Positions 36,601 through 45,837 are shown, counted from the stretch's first letter. The stretch is DNA of 50,333 nt from Flavobacteriales bacterium (GCA_020435415.1 JAGQZQ010000013.1:1-50333); one strand, 5' to 3'. The notes: generated by a model from the sequence alone, not told the origin. Translations and numbers: made by a program.

Positions 36601-38204
36601 GTGAGATCGAAATGAGTGCCGGAAAGAATGAAGTGATTTCTACCGATGCAGGGGAGGATGTGAAGCTCGAAGGATCCCGGTTCATATCTTATCACCCCAA
36701 GCAGGATTCACTCAGCTGGGTTGCTCCACGGGCCAGATATAGCCTGAAAACGAATATTATTGAGGCTGAAGACGTGAAATTGATTGCCGTGGCTGATGCA
36801 ATCATATATCCAGGCAATGGTAGGGTGATTGTTGAGAAAAAGGCTAAAATGAATCAGCTTGACAGCGCGAGGGTTCTTGCCAACAAGATTACCAAGTACC
36901 ATAAGATTTACAATGCACAGGTTAATATCGCCGGAAAGAAATCCTATTCCGGGTCCGGAGATATCGATTATGTGGATGAACTGGAAAACAAACAGACCAT
37001 TCACCTCGATAATATTTCGGTAGACTCGACGCAGCAAACTGTTGCTCATGGTGAGATTGCTGCTGATGCCGGATTCTCCCTCAGCCCGTTTTTTGATTAC
37101 AAAGGCAGGGTTGAGTTGGCGGCAAGCAACCAGTATCTTACCTATGCAGGAGCGTGTCAGATCAAACATGAGTGCGCTCAGATAGGCAAGAGTTGGTTCA
37201 AGTTCAAGTCTGAAATTAATCCGGGAGATATATATATACCTGTGGATAGCGGAACTGTGAGCGAAAACAATATCAAGTTGGTGTCCGGAATTTTTATGGG
37301 GGGAGATTCTACAGCGGTGTATTCTGCTTTCCTCACCCCATTAAAGGATCGGCGAGATGATCCGGTGGTGCAAGCCTCAGGATTTCTGTATTATCATAAG
37401 GAATCCGGTGAATACCGGATCGGGTCCAAGGAGAAATTGGTGGAACAGAATCTTCCGGGAAATTATATTACCCTGAATACCAAAGATTGTATCACATATG
37501 GTGAGGGTAAGTTAGATCTGGGTGTAAACCTGGGACATGTGAAAGTTAATGCTGCCGGCAGTGTAACACATTATCTGATCCCCGATTCTGTGTTGGTTCA
37601 AACAACCATGTCATTTGATTTCCATTTCTCCAATAATGCCGAAGATAAAATGACGGCGGACCTTAAAACGTTTGCCGAACTTACACCAGTGGATCTCAGT
37701 AAGAAATCCTTTGAGAAGGCTGCCAGGGAATATGTGCCGCAAAAGGATGCAGACAAGATGTTTTCGGAAATTAACCTCTACGGTGCTCCAAAAAAATGGC
37801 CGTCTGACCTTGTACACAATTTCTACTTTGCAGATGTGAAAATGAAGTTCGACAAGAATACCCATACGTTTGTGTCCCTGGGAGATCTTGGTCTGGCCAG
37901 TATCAGGAAAGATGCTTTGAATAAGTATTATGGCGGTTGTATGGAATTTGAGAAGCGCCGCAGCGGTGACCGGTTTAATGTTTACCTGGAGGCTGAAGGT
38001 AATACATGGTACCTGTTTATTTATCAGCGCGGACTTATGCAGATCATGTCTTCCAATGTAGAGTTCAATAAAATACTGATGGAGTTGAAGCCGGATGATC
38101 GCAGGGCCAAAACAGAGAAGAATGAAGGGCCTTTCCAATATATGCCGCTAACTTCCGAACGGAAGCGACGTGAAATATTGGAGAAGTGCGGTATTATCGA
38201 ATAA
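33636..38204 (+). CDS. Large exported protein of unknown function, beta-rich
   Basis: The 1522-residue product has a signal peptide (SIFLFLVIFLSAMQMQAQ). Its N-terminal helical region (about 30-190) is followed by long beta-rich stretches. A winged-helix-like helical insert lies at about 497-555 (HTKVLAEQMHMAESQVRAML, then IEGFLIYDFDDETAI). From about 1000 the repeated pattern of short strands (SLKTNIIEAEDVKLIAVADA, VIVEKKAKMNQLDSA) looks like the OstA/LptA-type periplasmic jellyroll. I know no named domain for the whole, and there is no T9SS sorting domain. It begins 2 bp after prmA, and plsY follows 34 bp later. An envelope-biogenesis role is plausible but unproven. Confidence 0.75.
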   Translation: MQGYIRSIFLFLVIFLSAMQMQAQKRRFSAEPAKFFEEMHQFLTETNQDQADDIMAEFRVMWDMGPLDEKEQEKIYEKANKALEKRLKDAPVQIKQRYGPDTKKINEIHREVIYLTSNKMLDKRMKAYPHFMAYMYTLINFVITEQPESSFDSFMASIMKMLENRTARKFNSFLEVCDNLFSENALYASHTTRWIASNNDYVFDYDSLPKIVFKGATLTCYTKRDSAVILNTQGTLYPTENTFMGQGGTVTWQRAGIPVDEVKAELSNYSFSINSAHYKADSVTFYNKKYFDFPLLGSLEEKVLADVTEEKASYPRFVSYQTEFQIKDIIKNVDYIGGFSMNGGKVIGSSNAVNDARLIFRREGQQFLIANGKSFVIREDRIVSDYCAVTIYLKNDSIFHPGLSFKLATDDRELTLYREDRGVSQSPYTNTFHDVDMNFDALYWKIDEPLIDFRPLKGSTRDKAMFESTNYYKESHFDRLRGIDNSHPLIYIKKYVDNYGEVVHTKVLAEQMHMAESQVRAMLINLSIEGFLIYDFDDETAIVKDKLYRYLNAKAEKVDYDVLQFNSVISGASNATLSLLNYDLKMRGVARILLSDSQSVYIYPQDQELTMSENRDFKFSGKVNAGRFEFFGKDFSFEYDMFKINMANIDSMRMSVETGKTDEYGRPELQRVRTVIQALEGELLIDHPANRSGVKPFKQYPVFKSFKDSYVFYDKPSIQHGVYTKDRFYFHLEPFAVDSLSTFDPEGLELKGRFVSAGIFPEFEEQLTVQPDYSLGFVRNTPTPGFPAYGGKGQYYNVIDLSHKGLRGDGKLEYVTSTSISKEFIFLPDSMNTIAQTFDNKEQGKPLEFPQAHGDSVKLHWRPYKDMMTIKDRATPLEFFNKQATLKGLATLQPTGLTGGGTITFGEAELDSKLMKYNQNDFTADTADFRLAALELDALAFSTVNVNAKVDFIERKAVFKSNGGGSVVEFPVNMYACYMDQFTWYMDQGEIEMSAGKNEVISTDAGEDVKLEGSRFISYHPKQDSLSWVAPRARYSLKTNIIEAEDVKLIAVADAIIYPGNGRVIVEKKAKMNQLDSARVLANKITKYHKIYNAQVNIAGKKSYSGSGDIDYVDELENKQTIHLDNISVDSTQQTVAHGEIAADAGFSLSPFFDYKGRVELAASNQYLTYAGACQIKHECAQIGKSWFKFKSEINPGDIYIPVDSGTVSENNIKLVSGIFMGGDSTAVYSAFLTPLKDRRDDPVVQASGFLYYHKESGEYRIGSKEKLVEQNLPGNYITLNTKDCITYGEGKLDLGVNLGHVKVNAAGSVTHYLIPDSVLVQTTMSFDFHFSNNAEDKMTADLKTFAELTPVDLSKKSFEKAAREYVPQKDADKMFSEINLYGAPKKWPSDLVHNFYFADVKMKFDKNTHTFVSLGDLGLASIRKDALNKYYGGCMEFEKRRSGDRFNVYLEAEGNTWYLFIYQRGLMQIMSSNVEFNKILMELKPDDRRAKTEKNEGPFQYMPLTSERKRREILEKCGIIE

Positions 38205-38238
38205 ATCATAAATTGCGCTACAGAGTAACGGATTCGTG

Positions 38239-38898
38239 ATGCGTTTTGAATTTGATTTTCTTCCCTTCCTACTGGCTTATTTGTTGGGATCTATTCCAAC
38301 ATCAGTCTGGGTAGGTCAGGTATTCTACGGCATAGACATTAGAGATCACGGCAGCGGTAATGCAGGAGCCACCAATACCATGAGGATACTTGGTAAAAAG
38401 GCAGGGATTCCGGTATTGCTGTTCGATGTTGCCAAAGGCATTGCTGCCGTATATATACCTTTTCTTCTGCCGCAGTATACTCCGGGAAACGATGAATTCG
38501 TTAGTGTGCAATTGATCACCGGATTGGGTGCTCTGATAGGACACATTTTTCCCGTCTACGTTGGCTTTCGAGGTGGTAAGGGTATAGCCACACTGTTAGG
38601 GGTAGTGATTGCGATGCATACCCCTGCTGCTATGGTTGCCATAGTTGTGTTTACAGTTGTTCTTCTGATTACAGGTTATGTTTCTCTTAGCTCCATCATC
38701 GCATCATTGTCCTTTCCAATTTCGCTGATCACCTATTTTCAGCCCAACCAATCGGCGGTTATTCTGTTCTCTTTTTTTGTGGTTATCATGGTACTGATCA
38801 CTCACCAGAAGAATCTGGAGCGGTTGTTGCGTGGTCAGGAGTCCAAGGCCAGGTTAAGAAAGAATACCCAGCAATTGGATGAGGATGATGATAAGTAG
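38239..38898 (+). CDS. plsY: Glycerol-3-phosphate acyltransferase PlsY
   Basis: The 219-residue membrane enzyme transfers an acyl group from acyl phosphate to glycerol 3-phosphate, the first step of phospholipid synthesis. It shows AYLLGSIPTSVWVG, then the catalytic loop RDHGSGNAGATNTMR, GHIFPVYVGFRGGKGIAT, and further helices. The C-terminal tail is acidic (LDEDDDK). The in-frame GTG at 38236 directly precedes the ATG at 38239; I choose the ATG. Length is normal. It is the last gene of the run that includes tpiA, prmA and the large exported protein. Confidence 0.95.
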   Translation: MRFEFDFLPFLLAYLLGSIPTSVWVGQVFYGIDIRDHGSGNAGATNTMRILGKKAGIPVLLFDVAKGIAAVYIPFLLPQYTPGNDEFVSVQLITGLGALIGHIFPVYVGFRGGKGIATLLGVVIAMHTPAAMVAIVVFTVVLLITGYVSLSSIIASLSFPISLITYFQPNQSAVILFSFFVVIMVLITHQKNLERLLRGQESKARLRKNTQQLDEDDDK

Positions 38899-39031
38899 TT
38901 ACACGCACTATTTTTCTCCATGAACCTCGTAAAATTCTAAGTATTAACCATTTTGGTGTTTTTGCGTAGAAAGGCTCAATAGCTACGGAATGCGTAATTT
39001 CGAAATGGTGGGACATGAGGTATATGATTGG

Positions 39032-39049
39032 TAATCAAATATTTGATTA
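39032..39049. promoter_or_regulatory. 18-bp perfect palindrome upstream of the giant SPOR protein gene
   Basis: TAATCAAATATTTGATTA is perfectly self-complementary over 18 bp. It lies 49 bp before the ATG at 39098, in the otherwise gene-free 38899-39097 stretch. It is a likely dimeric repressor or activator site; the binding protein is unknown. Confidence 0.6.
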
Positions 39050-39097
39050 GGTATTTATTCAAAATTAACCATAAGGTATTTTCTGATCGCCCTCGGA

Positions 39098-42000
39098 ATG
39101 AGCCTCCTGCTTTTGTTGGTTCATGTGAACGTATGGGCACAGAAGGGAAAGAAAGGCGACAGCGGTGATTCTCAAAAGGCAGCTGCCGATGCTTTCTTTG
39201 ATCAGGAGGACTATGGTTCTGCGCATCCCATCTATTCACAGCTTCTCAGCCTGGATCAATACAACACCGACCTGAATTATCGCTTCGGGGTTTGTGAGTT
39301 ATTTGTGAACCGGGACAAGGAAAAGGCGCTACCATTCCTGAAATATGCCTCAACCCAGGCCGACGCTCCACTAGAGTCACACTTCTTTCTTGGAAAGGCA
39401 TATCACCTCAATTATCGCTTCAATGAGGCCCTTACCTCCTATTATACCTTTAAAGAAAAGGCGACAAAGGCTCAACTGGAGAAGTACGATGTTACCCATC
39501 AAATGGAAATGTGTCGTAATGGTAAAACCCTGTTGAGTCAAATTAGAGACCTTCTCGTTTTAGAACGTAAAGAGGTAAACCAGGCAGATTTTTTCCGTTC
39601 ATATGACCTGGATGCATCTTTTGGAGGCAAGGTCATTCCCATGACCGAGGAGTTTCAGGGGCGAAAGGATAAGGGTGGCAATGCTCAGCCGGTAATGTTT
39701 ATTACAGCCTCGAAAGATGAGATTTTCATATCCAGTTATGGAGATCAGTCCGACAACCTTGATTTATACAGAATTGCAAAGACGGTTTCCGGTGAATGGG
39801 GTAAGCCTGAAAACCTTGGAAGTGTCATCAATACACCTTTCGATGAAGCATATCCCTTTCTTCATCCCGATGGGCGAACGCTGTATTTTGCGTCCACAGG
39901 GCATAATTCAATGGGTGGTTTCGATATCTTCCGATCTACCTACAATGAGGAAAGCCATACATGGATGCCTCCGCAGAATGTCGATTTTGCGATTAACACT
40001 CCAGCCGATGATATCCTATTTGCGGTTGATGAAGCGGACAGTGTTGCTTTTTTTGCATCCAACCGGGCAAGCGTTGGAGGAAAAATGGGGGTATTTAAGA
40101 TCAGGGTAGGGCAATTGCCATCAACATACTCGGCTTCTTCAAGACCCGGAGGTATTTCTTCAGATCGCGATAGCCTGGCCCTGTCATCTGGTGAAATGAA
40201 GAAAAAAGCCATGCTGGAGGTCAACAATTCCCCTGATCTGATGGCTATGCTGGAAGCCGAGCGGAACAAGAACAATAAAAACCCGGAACCCTCTGCAGAC
40301 AAAACGCCAGAGAAAGAACCTCCTGTTGATATTACATCCTATGCAGACCTTACACCGGATAAGATCATTGATTTGGCGTATGCCGATGCGGATAGGCTTG
40401 GTAATGAGTCCAAGGTGCTGAGAAGAGATGCTGATGCGGCATCTATGATTGCCGAACAGAAAAGATTAAAAGCAGAAGAGTATGACCAAATGGCCAGAGC
40501 AGCAGAAAGCCGCGTAGACAGTGAAACAGATCCTGTCAAAAAGGAAGGCCATGAAAATGAAGCGGAGGCACTAAGACAGGCTGCGGCAAAACTGCGGAAG
40601 GAATATGCCGTTGCCCTGAAGATCAGTCAGCAATTGGATGGTGATGCGGATGAGAAAAATCAGAATGCCAAACAGGCAACCGAAAATGCTCAGATCATCG
40701 AGAAAGCCCTGAAATCTAATTCTACGGACGAGGCCCTGACCATTCTGGCGAAACAGAAAGCCAAGTTGGAGGCGCGTTCAGAAAAAGAAACGGACTATGC
40801 CTCCATTGCTAAGAATGCAGTCTCTGAACTAAGTGCATCAAAAGGAGAAGAATTGGTGAAGAAAACAGCCTATCTGGAGGCTCTGGAAAAGGATGCGGTT
40901 GACCTTCAAAAAGATGCGGCCATTTTGAGAGATGAGGCGGGAAATGCCAAAGATCCTGACCTGAAGAAAGAGTTGCTGGCGCAGGCCGGAGAGTTGGAAA
41001 AGGAATCTGAGAACAAAACACAACAGGCCCAGGCTACCAGAGAAGAGTTGCAGCAACTTCAGGACGAAGGTGGATCAGAACAGGGTGACCAGGACCTTGC
41101 GGAAAATATTGTGGAGGAGATCAGGGGGTATGGTCAAACGGACAGTTTAGCCATGGTTGATGTTCCCTCTGAGAATGCACCCGAAAGGCAAGATGTGAAG
41201 ACAGAAAAGCCGGATGTAGCAACTGTGGAGGAGGTAATACCTGAGGAGACATTTCCCGAAGATTCTCCGGAGGTGAAGGAGGAGGAAGTTATCGAAGAGC
41301 CTGTTCAGGAGGAGGTGATATCAACGCCTCCGGTTGTAGATTCAGATACGAAGGAATCCGAACTGGATACAGCCAGGGTTGAAGAAACTCCTGTTGTGAA
41401 GAATGATTCTCCTCCATCAACAGGTGGAGACCCGGCCCTGAGATCGTACGATGATGAGACGCTATCCGCCAGGGTAGAAGAGGAAAAGGTGTTCATTAGT
41501 GAAAGTGAGAAATCTATCCCTTCCATGAAGGAGGAAGCAGAAATCCTGCGTTCGACAGCTGAAAGTATTCCCGATCCTAAGAATCGCCAGGCACTGATTG
41601 ATCAGGCGGTTAAACTGGAAACAGATGCAAGTAAAAAAGAGCAACAGGTAAATGAGGCAAGATCGAGAATCTCCACTCTTGAAAAGGAGCAACAGCTCAG
41701 GGCAGATGGTCTGTCGGCATATAATCCGGAGCCTGCTGATGAAGTAGCCCAGGATACCCGGGAAGTGGTGCCCGATGTTTCCGAGGATCAAACGGAGGGG
41801 AATGTTCCGGCGGATACAATAGCTAAGGCTCGGACTGAAGATGAGGTCGTAGTAGAAACCGAGTTGGTGGACCAACCGACAATTGATACAGCCTCCTTGG
41901 CTTCCAGTGAACCGCCAGTGGAAGAAATAATGCCGGATAATGCGGACGTTGTGTCCACGGAAGTGGTCCCTGATATACCGGAGGTAGAAGTGCCGGATAA

Positions 42001-44569
42001 ACCTGCGGTGCAAAACGCGCCCGTTGAAGTGCAAGATACACCCGTTGTAGTAGAAGATGCACCCGTACCTGACACCCCGGTAGCTGATGTGCAACCTGAC
42101 CCAGCACCAACCCGGTCCGATGCCAAAATTAAACCCTCCGAGTTTCCCGCTACAAAAAGCAGGGAGCAAATGGTAAGGGATGCGGAGATGTATAAGGCAC
42201 AGGTTGCTGAGCAGGAACGTGCCGCAACCGTTTTGCGAGAGCAAAAAGCAGCATTGGAAACCCAGCAGAATACCGCTTTTGAAGCGATGGCCAAAACCAA
42301 GACCAAAGAAAACGAACAGTTGTATCTGGATAAGTTGGATAACATCGCAACGAAACAGGAGATATTGGATAAACAGGTACAGTTTAACAAAGCCAAGAGT
42401 GACCTGCTTAAAGAAGAAGCCAATGCAAATCTTTATGCGGCAAATCTTCCTCCTGCTTATGATGGCACCAAAGCAGCTCCGGGTACGGAACAGGAGCGTA
42501 TCCGCCGCCTGAACGAACTAGACATCGCTAATGGTAAGCTGAATGAATCAAGAAAGCTGCGAGATGAAGCCGATGCACTGACTGATGAGATGCTTGATAC
42601 GCGTTCCGCAACAAAAAGAGAGGAACTTGCCCAGCAACGTACTGCTAAAATGGATGAAGCCATGGCCGCCGAAGATGAAGGAGATCGAATTATGGCAGCA
42701 GTCTTTGAGAACCGGGCAACCGGCAAGCCTTTGTTAGCATCAGCAGAAAGAACTTCAGACGATAATACGGCATCTGCCGCTGAGAAATCTGAAAACAAGG
42801 AAGATATTCAGGCGCCACCACCGCCCCCGGCTTTAAAAATGAAACATGATGCCAACAGCGTTCGTGCTGTGGTTGATGATGCAGAGTATGCTACCTATAC
42901 CGCGCTTGTAAAGGATGCTATGCGTTTGGATGAGCAGGCTGCAGCTGAAAGACAAAAAGTGGTTAACCTCAGGAAACAAAAAGAGGAAAACCGGAAGGAG
43001 GCAGCTGTTCTGGATGAGAACACCCCGACATTCGGGGAAACCGCACTTAAAGAACAACAAAGAGCTGAGTCCAAAAGATTGATTGCGGAAATACCCGAGC
43101 TCGAACGTCAGGCCAAGCAAGCTGAAATCATGGCCAGGCAATACCGTCAGGATGCGGCAACCCGTGTCAGGGATGCCGATGCATTCATGGACGACCTGAA
43201 TGCCAATAAGTATAAAGGATCCATCACAAAAGGAACAGGAGATCAGTCTCTGGATTATGCTACTCTGCCCGTTGGAAAGCGTACCACAGGTCGTGGTGGC
43301 GAATTAAACGAGCCGAAGAACCTGCCACCGGTTGGGGCGCTTGGAGGTTCTGTCGCAGAAGAAACAGCTACATTCTCGTTGGAAGGAAATAGTATCTACA
43401 GCGCATCCAATCCTATTCCGATTGATCCGAAACTTCCCGACGGCCTGATATTTAAAGTTCAGATAGGTGCATTCAGAAATGCGATACGCCAGGATCTTTT
43501 TGGGGGTACAAAACCGGTTGCAGGAGAGCGCACACCCAGTGGAATGATCAGGTATACGGCAGGTTTGTGGAGGGATTTCTCGCCAGCAAATAATGCCAAA
43601 CAGGATATTCGTAATAAGGGATTCAGGGATGCCTTTGTTGTGGCATTTTACAATGGTAAGAGAATTCCGATCTATGAGGCAATGGCGATTGCCAAAAATG
43701 AAAAAACCGGTGAAGAGGTTCTGGCGTCATTGAATGGAAGTAATCCGTCAGGAGGCAACCGTCAACCCTCAACGACGCCATCAACTTCAACAGGTGGAAG
43801 GAATTCTGGCGGTGATGTCACAGCCAATAATTCAGGCAGAAATACCGGAAGTAGTACGGGAAGCACAACTCAGTCAAACAACAATGCGCCGGTAAAAACG
43901 AATGGCGAACTGACCACTTTCAAAGGACTTGTATACACGGTGCAGGTTGGTGTTTATAGCCGTGCAGTCACCGCTTCGGATCTCAATAATATAACGCCGG
44001 TATACACCGAGACAATGTCTAACGGATTGACCCGTTATACCAGCGGAAAGTTTGACAATATCAATGCAGCCTCCGCTGCTAAACAGGAAATTGTGAATAT
44101 GGGAATCAAAGACGCATTTGTTATCGCCTACCGGGATGGGAAACGGATATCGTTGAATGATGCAGCTTCTCAAAGATCTACCGGAACAAACAGAAGCACC
44201 AATACAGGTACGACATCTCCAACAACTACACCTTCACCTTCAAGTAGCAACGAAACAGTGAGTGTTTTTGAAGAGATCAACCCTCTGGAAACAGGAGTGG
44301 TATTCAGGGTGCAGATCGGTGCATATCAACAGGAAGTTCCTACCGAAGTGGTGAATCAATGGTCACGCCAGGTTCGTATGAAGATTAAGACTTACAGAAC
44401 GGAAACAGGTATCACTCTTTTTACTGTGGGTGAGCTTGTTAATTATGATGCCGCTTCGGCTGTGAAAAAAGAATTGACCTCCAAGGGCATGGAAGGCGTG
44501 TTTGTCACGGCTTACGAGAATGGTAAGCCGATAAGTCTGCAACGGGCAATTGATCTTACGTCAAAATAA
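39098..44569 (+). CDS. Giant exported TPR-PD40-coiled-coil protein with three SPOR-like repeats
   Basis: The 1823-residue protein has a hydrophobic N-terminus (LLLLLVHVNVWAQ) and TPR helices (about 25-130, SAHPIYSQLLSLDQYNTDL). A PD40/WD40-like propeller segment follows (about 190-330; PFLHPDGRTLYFASTG and GGFDIFRSTYNEE). Next is a very long acidic coiled-coil and low-complexity region (about 400-1400, with Pro/Val/Glu-rich stretches). Three SPOR-like repeats close it, at about 1448-1525, 1608-1690 and 1733-1815. Each starts with VQ(I/V)G(A/V)(F/Y), and each ends DAFVVAFYNGKRI-like. SPOR domains bind denuded peptidoglycan, so it may link wall and outer membrane. The TPR-PD40 start recalls PorE-like T9SS parts, but no OmpA domain is present. 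The start codon is uncertain (see findings). Confidence 0.85.
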   Translation: MSLLLLLVHVNVWAQKGKKGDSGDSQKAAADAFFDQEDYGSAHPIYSQLLSLDQYNTDLNYRFGVCELFVNRDKEKALPFLKYASTQADAPLESHFFLGKAYHLNYRFNEALTSYYTFKEKATKAQLEKYDVTHQMEMCRNGKTLLSQIRDLLVLERKEVNQADFFRSYDLDASFGGKVIPMTEEFQGRKDKGGNAQPVMFITASKDEIFISSYGDQSDNLDLYRIAKTVSGEWGKPENLGSVINTPFDEAYPFLHPDGRTLYFASTGHNSMGGFDIFRSTYNEESHTWMPPQNVDFAINTPADDILFAVDEADSVAFFASNRASVGGKMGVFKIRVGQLPSTYSASSRPGGISSDRDSLALSSGEMKKKAMLEVNNSPDLMAMLEAERNKNNKNPEPSADKTPEKEPPVDITSYADLTPDKIIDLAYADADRLGNESKVLRRDADAASMIAEQKRLKAEEYDQMARAAESRVDSETDPVKKEGHENEAEALRQAAAKLRKEYAVALKISQQLDGDADEKNQNAKQATENAQIIEKALKSNSTDEALTILAKQKAKLEARSEKETDYASIAKNAVSELSASKGEELVKKTAYLEALEKDAVDLQKDAAILRDEAGNAKDPDLKKELLAQAGELEKESENKTQQAQATREELQQLQDEGGSEQGDQDLAENIVEEIRGYGQTDSLAMVDVPSENAPERQDVKTEKPDVATVEEVIPEETFPEDSPEVKEEEVIEEPVQEEVISTPPVVDSDTKESELDTARVEETPVVKNDSPPSTGGDPALRSYDDETLSARVEEEKVFISESEKSIPSMKEEAEILRSTAESIPDPKNRQALIDQAVKLETDASKKEQQVNEARSRISTLEKEQQLRADGLSAYNPEPADEVAQDTREVVPDVSEDQTEGNVPADTIAKARTEDEVVVETELVDQPTIDTASLASSEPPVEEIMPDNADVVSTEVVPDIPEVEVPDKPAVQNAPVEVQDTPVVVEDAPVPDTPVADVQPDPAPTRSDAKIKPSEFPATKSREQMVRDAEMYKAQVAEQERAATVLREQKAALETQQNTAFEAMAKTKTKENEQLYLDKLDNIATKQEILDKQVQFNKAKSDLLKEEANANLYAANLPPAYDGTKAAPGTEQERIRRLNELDIANGKLNESRKLRDEADALTDEMLDTRSATKREELAQQRTAKMDEAMAAEDEGDRIMAAVFENRATGKPLLASAERTSDDNTASAAEKSENKEDIQAPPPPPALKMKHDANSVRAVVDDAEYATYTALVKDAMRLDEQAAAERQKVVNLRKQKEENRKEAAVLDENTPTFGETALKEQQRAESKRLIAEIPELERQAKQAEIMARQYRQDAATRVRDADAFMDDLNANKYKGSITKGTGDQSLDYATLPVGKRTTGRGGELNEPKNLPPVGALGGSVAEETATFSLEGNSIYSASNPIPIDPKLPDGLIFKVQIGAFRNAIRQDLFGGTKPVAGERTPSGMIRYTAGLWRDFSPANNAKQDIRNKGFRDAFVVAFYNGKRIPIYEAMAIAKNEKTGEEVLASLNGSNPSGGNRQPSTTPSTSTGGRNSGGDVTANNSGRNTGSSTGSTTQSNNNAPVKTNGELTTFKGLVYTVQVGVYSRAVTASDLNNITPVYTETMSNGLTRYTSGKFDNINAASAAKQEIVNMGIKDAFVIAYRDGKRISLNDAASQRSTGTNRSTNTGTTSPTTTPSPSSSNETVSVFEEINPLETGVVFRVQIGAYQQEVPTEVVNQWSRQVRMKIKTYRTETGITLFTVGELVNYDAASAVKKELTSKGMEGVFVTAYENGKPISLQRAIDLTSK

Positions 44570-44578
44570 ACCAACACG

Positions 44579-44965
44579 ATGAAAACGTTCATAGGAACGA
44601 TTGGTAGGTTCACTTTTGTTATGCTTCTTGCTTGTATATCACTTGCTGGACATGCCCAAAAAATCTCGGAGAAGGAAGCGCAGGTTATTGCAAGCGAATT
44701 GGCGGATAAATACCTCAAGGAGTTTCTTGAAACTTATGAAGGCAAGGAGTTGATGGGTTTTCTGAAATCCCAGGATAAAAAGATCAAACTTCAATCCAAA
44801 TATTATAACCAGACGGTTCTGGATAACAATGAAGATGGACATCTGGTAGTGGCCTTCGTTTATGTGAAGCCTTTGAACCTGGTAAAATTTCCTGAGCGTT
44901 TTTGCGTCATTATGGAAGGTGACGGAAGCAATGCTACAATGGTCACCGACGGATCCTGTCAGTAG
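44579..44965 (+). CDS. Small exported hypothetical protein
   Basis: The 128-residue product has a signal peptide (IGRFTFVMLLACISLAGHAQ). A mature ~100-residue domain follows, made of a helix (EKEAQVIASELADKYLKEF) and strands (LVVAFVYVKPLNLVKFPERFC) that end in a Cys. Two Cys (ERFC, DGSC) near the C-terminus may form a disulfide. No family is recognised. It starts 9 bp after the giant SPOR protein gene, so the two are probably co-transcribed and the small protein may act with it in the periplasm. Function unknown. Confidence 0.65.
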   Translation: MKTFIGTIGRFTFVMLLACISLAGHAQKISEKEAQVIASELADKYLKEFLETYEGKELMGFLKSQDKKIKLQSKYYNQTVLDNNEDGHLVVAFVYVKPLNLVKFPERFCVIMEGDGSNATMVTDGSCQ

Positions 44966-44991
44966 GCCAATCTACCGATTCTCCTTTTTAC

Positions 44992-44999
44992 TAACTTTG
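44992..44999 (+). promoter_or_regulatory. -7 promoter box abutting the M48 protease gene
   Basis: TAACTTTG is a perfect TAnnTTTG and ends 4 bases before the ATG at 45004, again suggesting an almost leaderless message. Confidence 0.6.
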
Positions 45000-45003
45000 A
45001 GCT

Positions 45004-45801
45004 ATGAATACAAAAGTATGGTTGGTTGTTGCGGGAATGACATTCATTACCGCCGCATGTAATAAGGTGCCCATCACGGGACGTAAGCAAATGAATCTTT
45101 TGCCGGAGAGCACTTTGGTGGGAATGAGTCTCACCAACTACCGAGATTTTTTAAAGCAAAACCCGCCTGTTGCGTCCGGACAAACAGATGCACAGTTGGT
45201 GTCGAGAGTTGGAAATAAAATAGCCACAGCTGTGAAGGCTTATATGAAAAGCCAGAACCTCACAGACCGGATCAAGGATTATCAATGGGAGTTTAACCTG
45301 GTGAACGAAAATACGGTAAATGCCTGGTGTATGCCTGGCGGAAAGGTAGTTGTTTATTCCGGTCTTCTTCCTGTGACAAAAGATGAAACAGGGCTGGCTG
45401 TGGTGATGGGACATGAAATAGCACATGCTATTGCGCGCCACGGCAACGAACGTATGAGTCAGGGGCTTCTGGTGCAACTTGGAGGGATCGGATTGTCGGT
45501 AGCAATGTCCGAGAAGCCAGAGGAAACGCGCAATCTCTTTATGCAGTCTTATGGTGTAACATCCACGCTGGGAGTTTTGGCTTATTCACGCAAACATGAA
45601 CTGGAAGCCGACAAAATGGGATTGATCTTCATGGCCATGGCAGGTTATGATCCTTCCCAGGCAGTAAGCTTCTGGGAGCGTATGGCACAAACAGGTGGGG
45701 CGAAGCCACCGGAGTTGATAAGCACACACCCCAGTGATGCAACCAGGATCAAAGAAATTAAAGCGTACCTTCCGGAAGCAATGAAGCATTACAAAAAGTG
45801 A
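45004..45801 (+). CDS. M48 family metalloprotease lipoprotein
   Basis: The 265-residue zinc protease is anchored by a lipobox ITAAC. The short N-terminal PITGRKQMNLL motif is typical of the BepA/LoiP/YcaL group. The zinc site is HEIAHAIARHG (two metal His and catalytic Glu). The downstream metal Glu is in RKHELEADKMG, and the C-terminal STHPSDATRI is conserved in the group. Length matches small periplasmic M48 peptidases. Such proteases trim or degrade misassembled outer-membrane proteins. It has its own TAACTTTG promoter box 4 bp upstream and is followed 36 bp later by nfeD. Confidence 0.93.
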   Translation: MNTKVWLVVAGMTFITAACNKVPITGRKQMNLLPESTLVGMSLTNYRDFLKQNPPVASGQTDAQLVSRVGNKIATAVKAYMKSQNLTDRIKDYQWEFNLVNENTVNAWCMPGGKVVVYSGLLPVTKDETGLAVVMGHEIAHAIARHGNERMSQGLLVQLGGIGLSVAMSEKPEETRNLFMQSYGVTSTLGVLAYSRKHELEADKMGLIFMAMAGYDPSQAVSFWERMAQTGGAKPPELISTHPSDATRIKEIKAYLPEAMKHYKK

Positions 45802-45837
45802 TGTGATCAGTCTCTTGTTAGTGCTAACGACATTTAC

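Noticed and set aside
41462-42423. Overlapping antisense frames of 260 and 211 codons within the giant SPOR gene
   Set aside because: They come from the repetitive Glu/Pro/Val codon use of the coiled-coil region; their Cys/Ser-rich translations look random.
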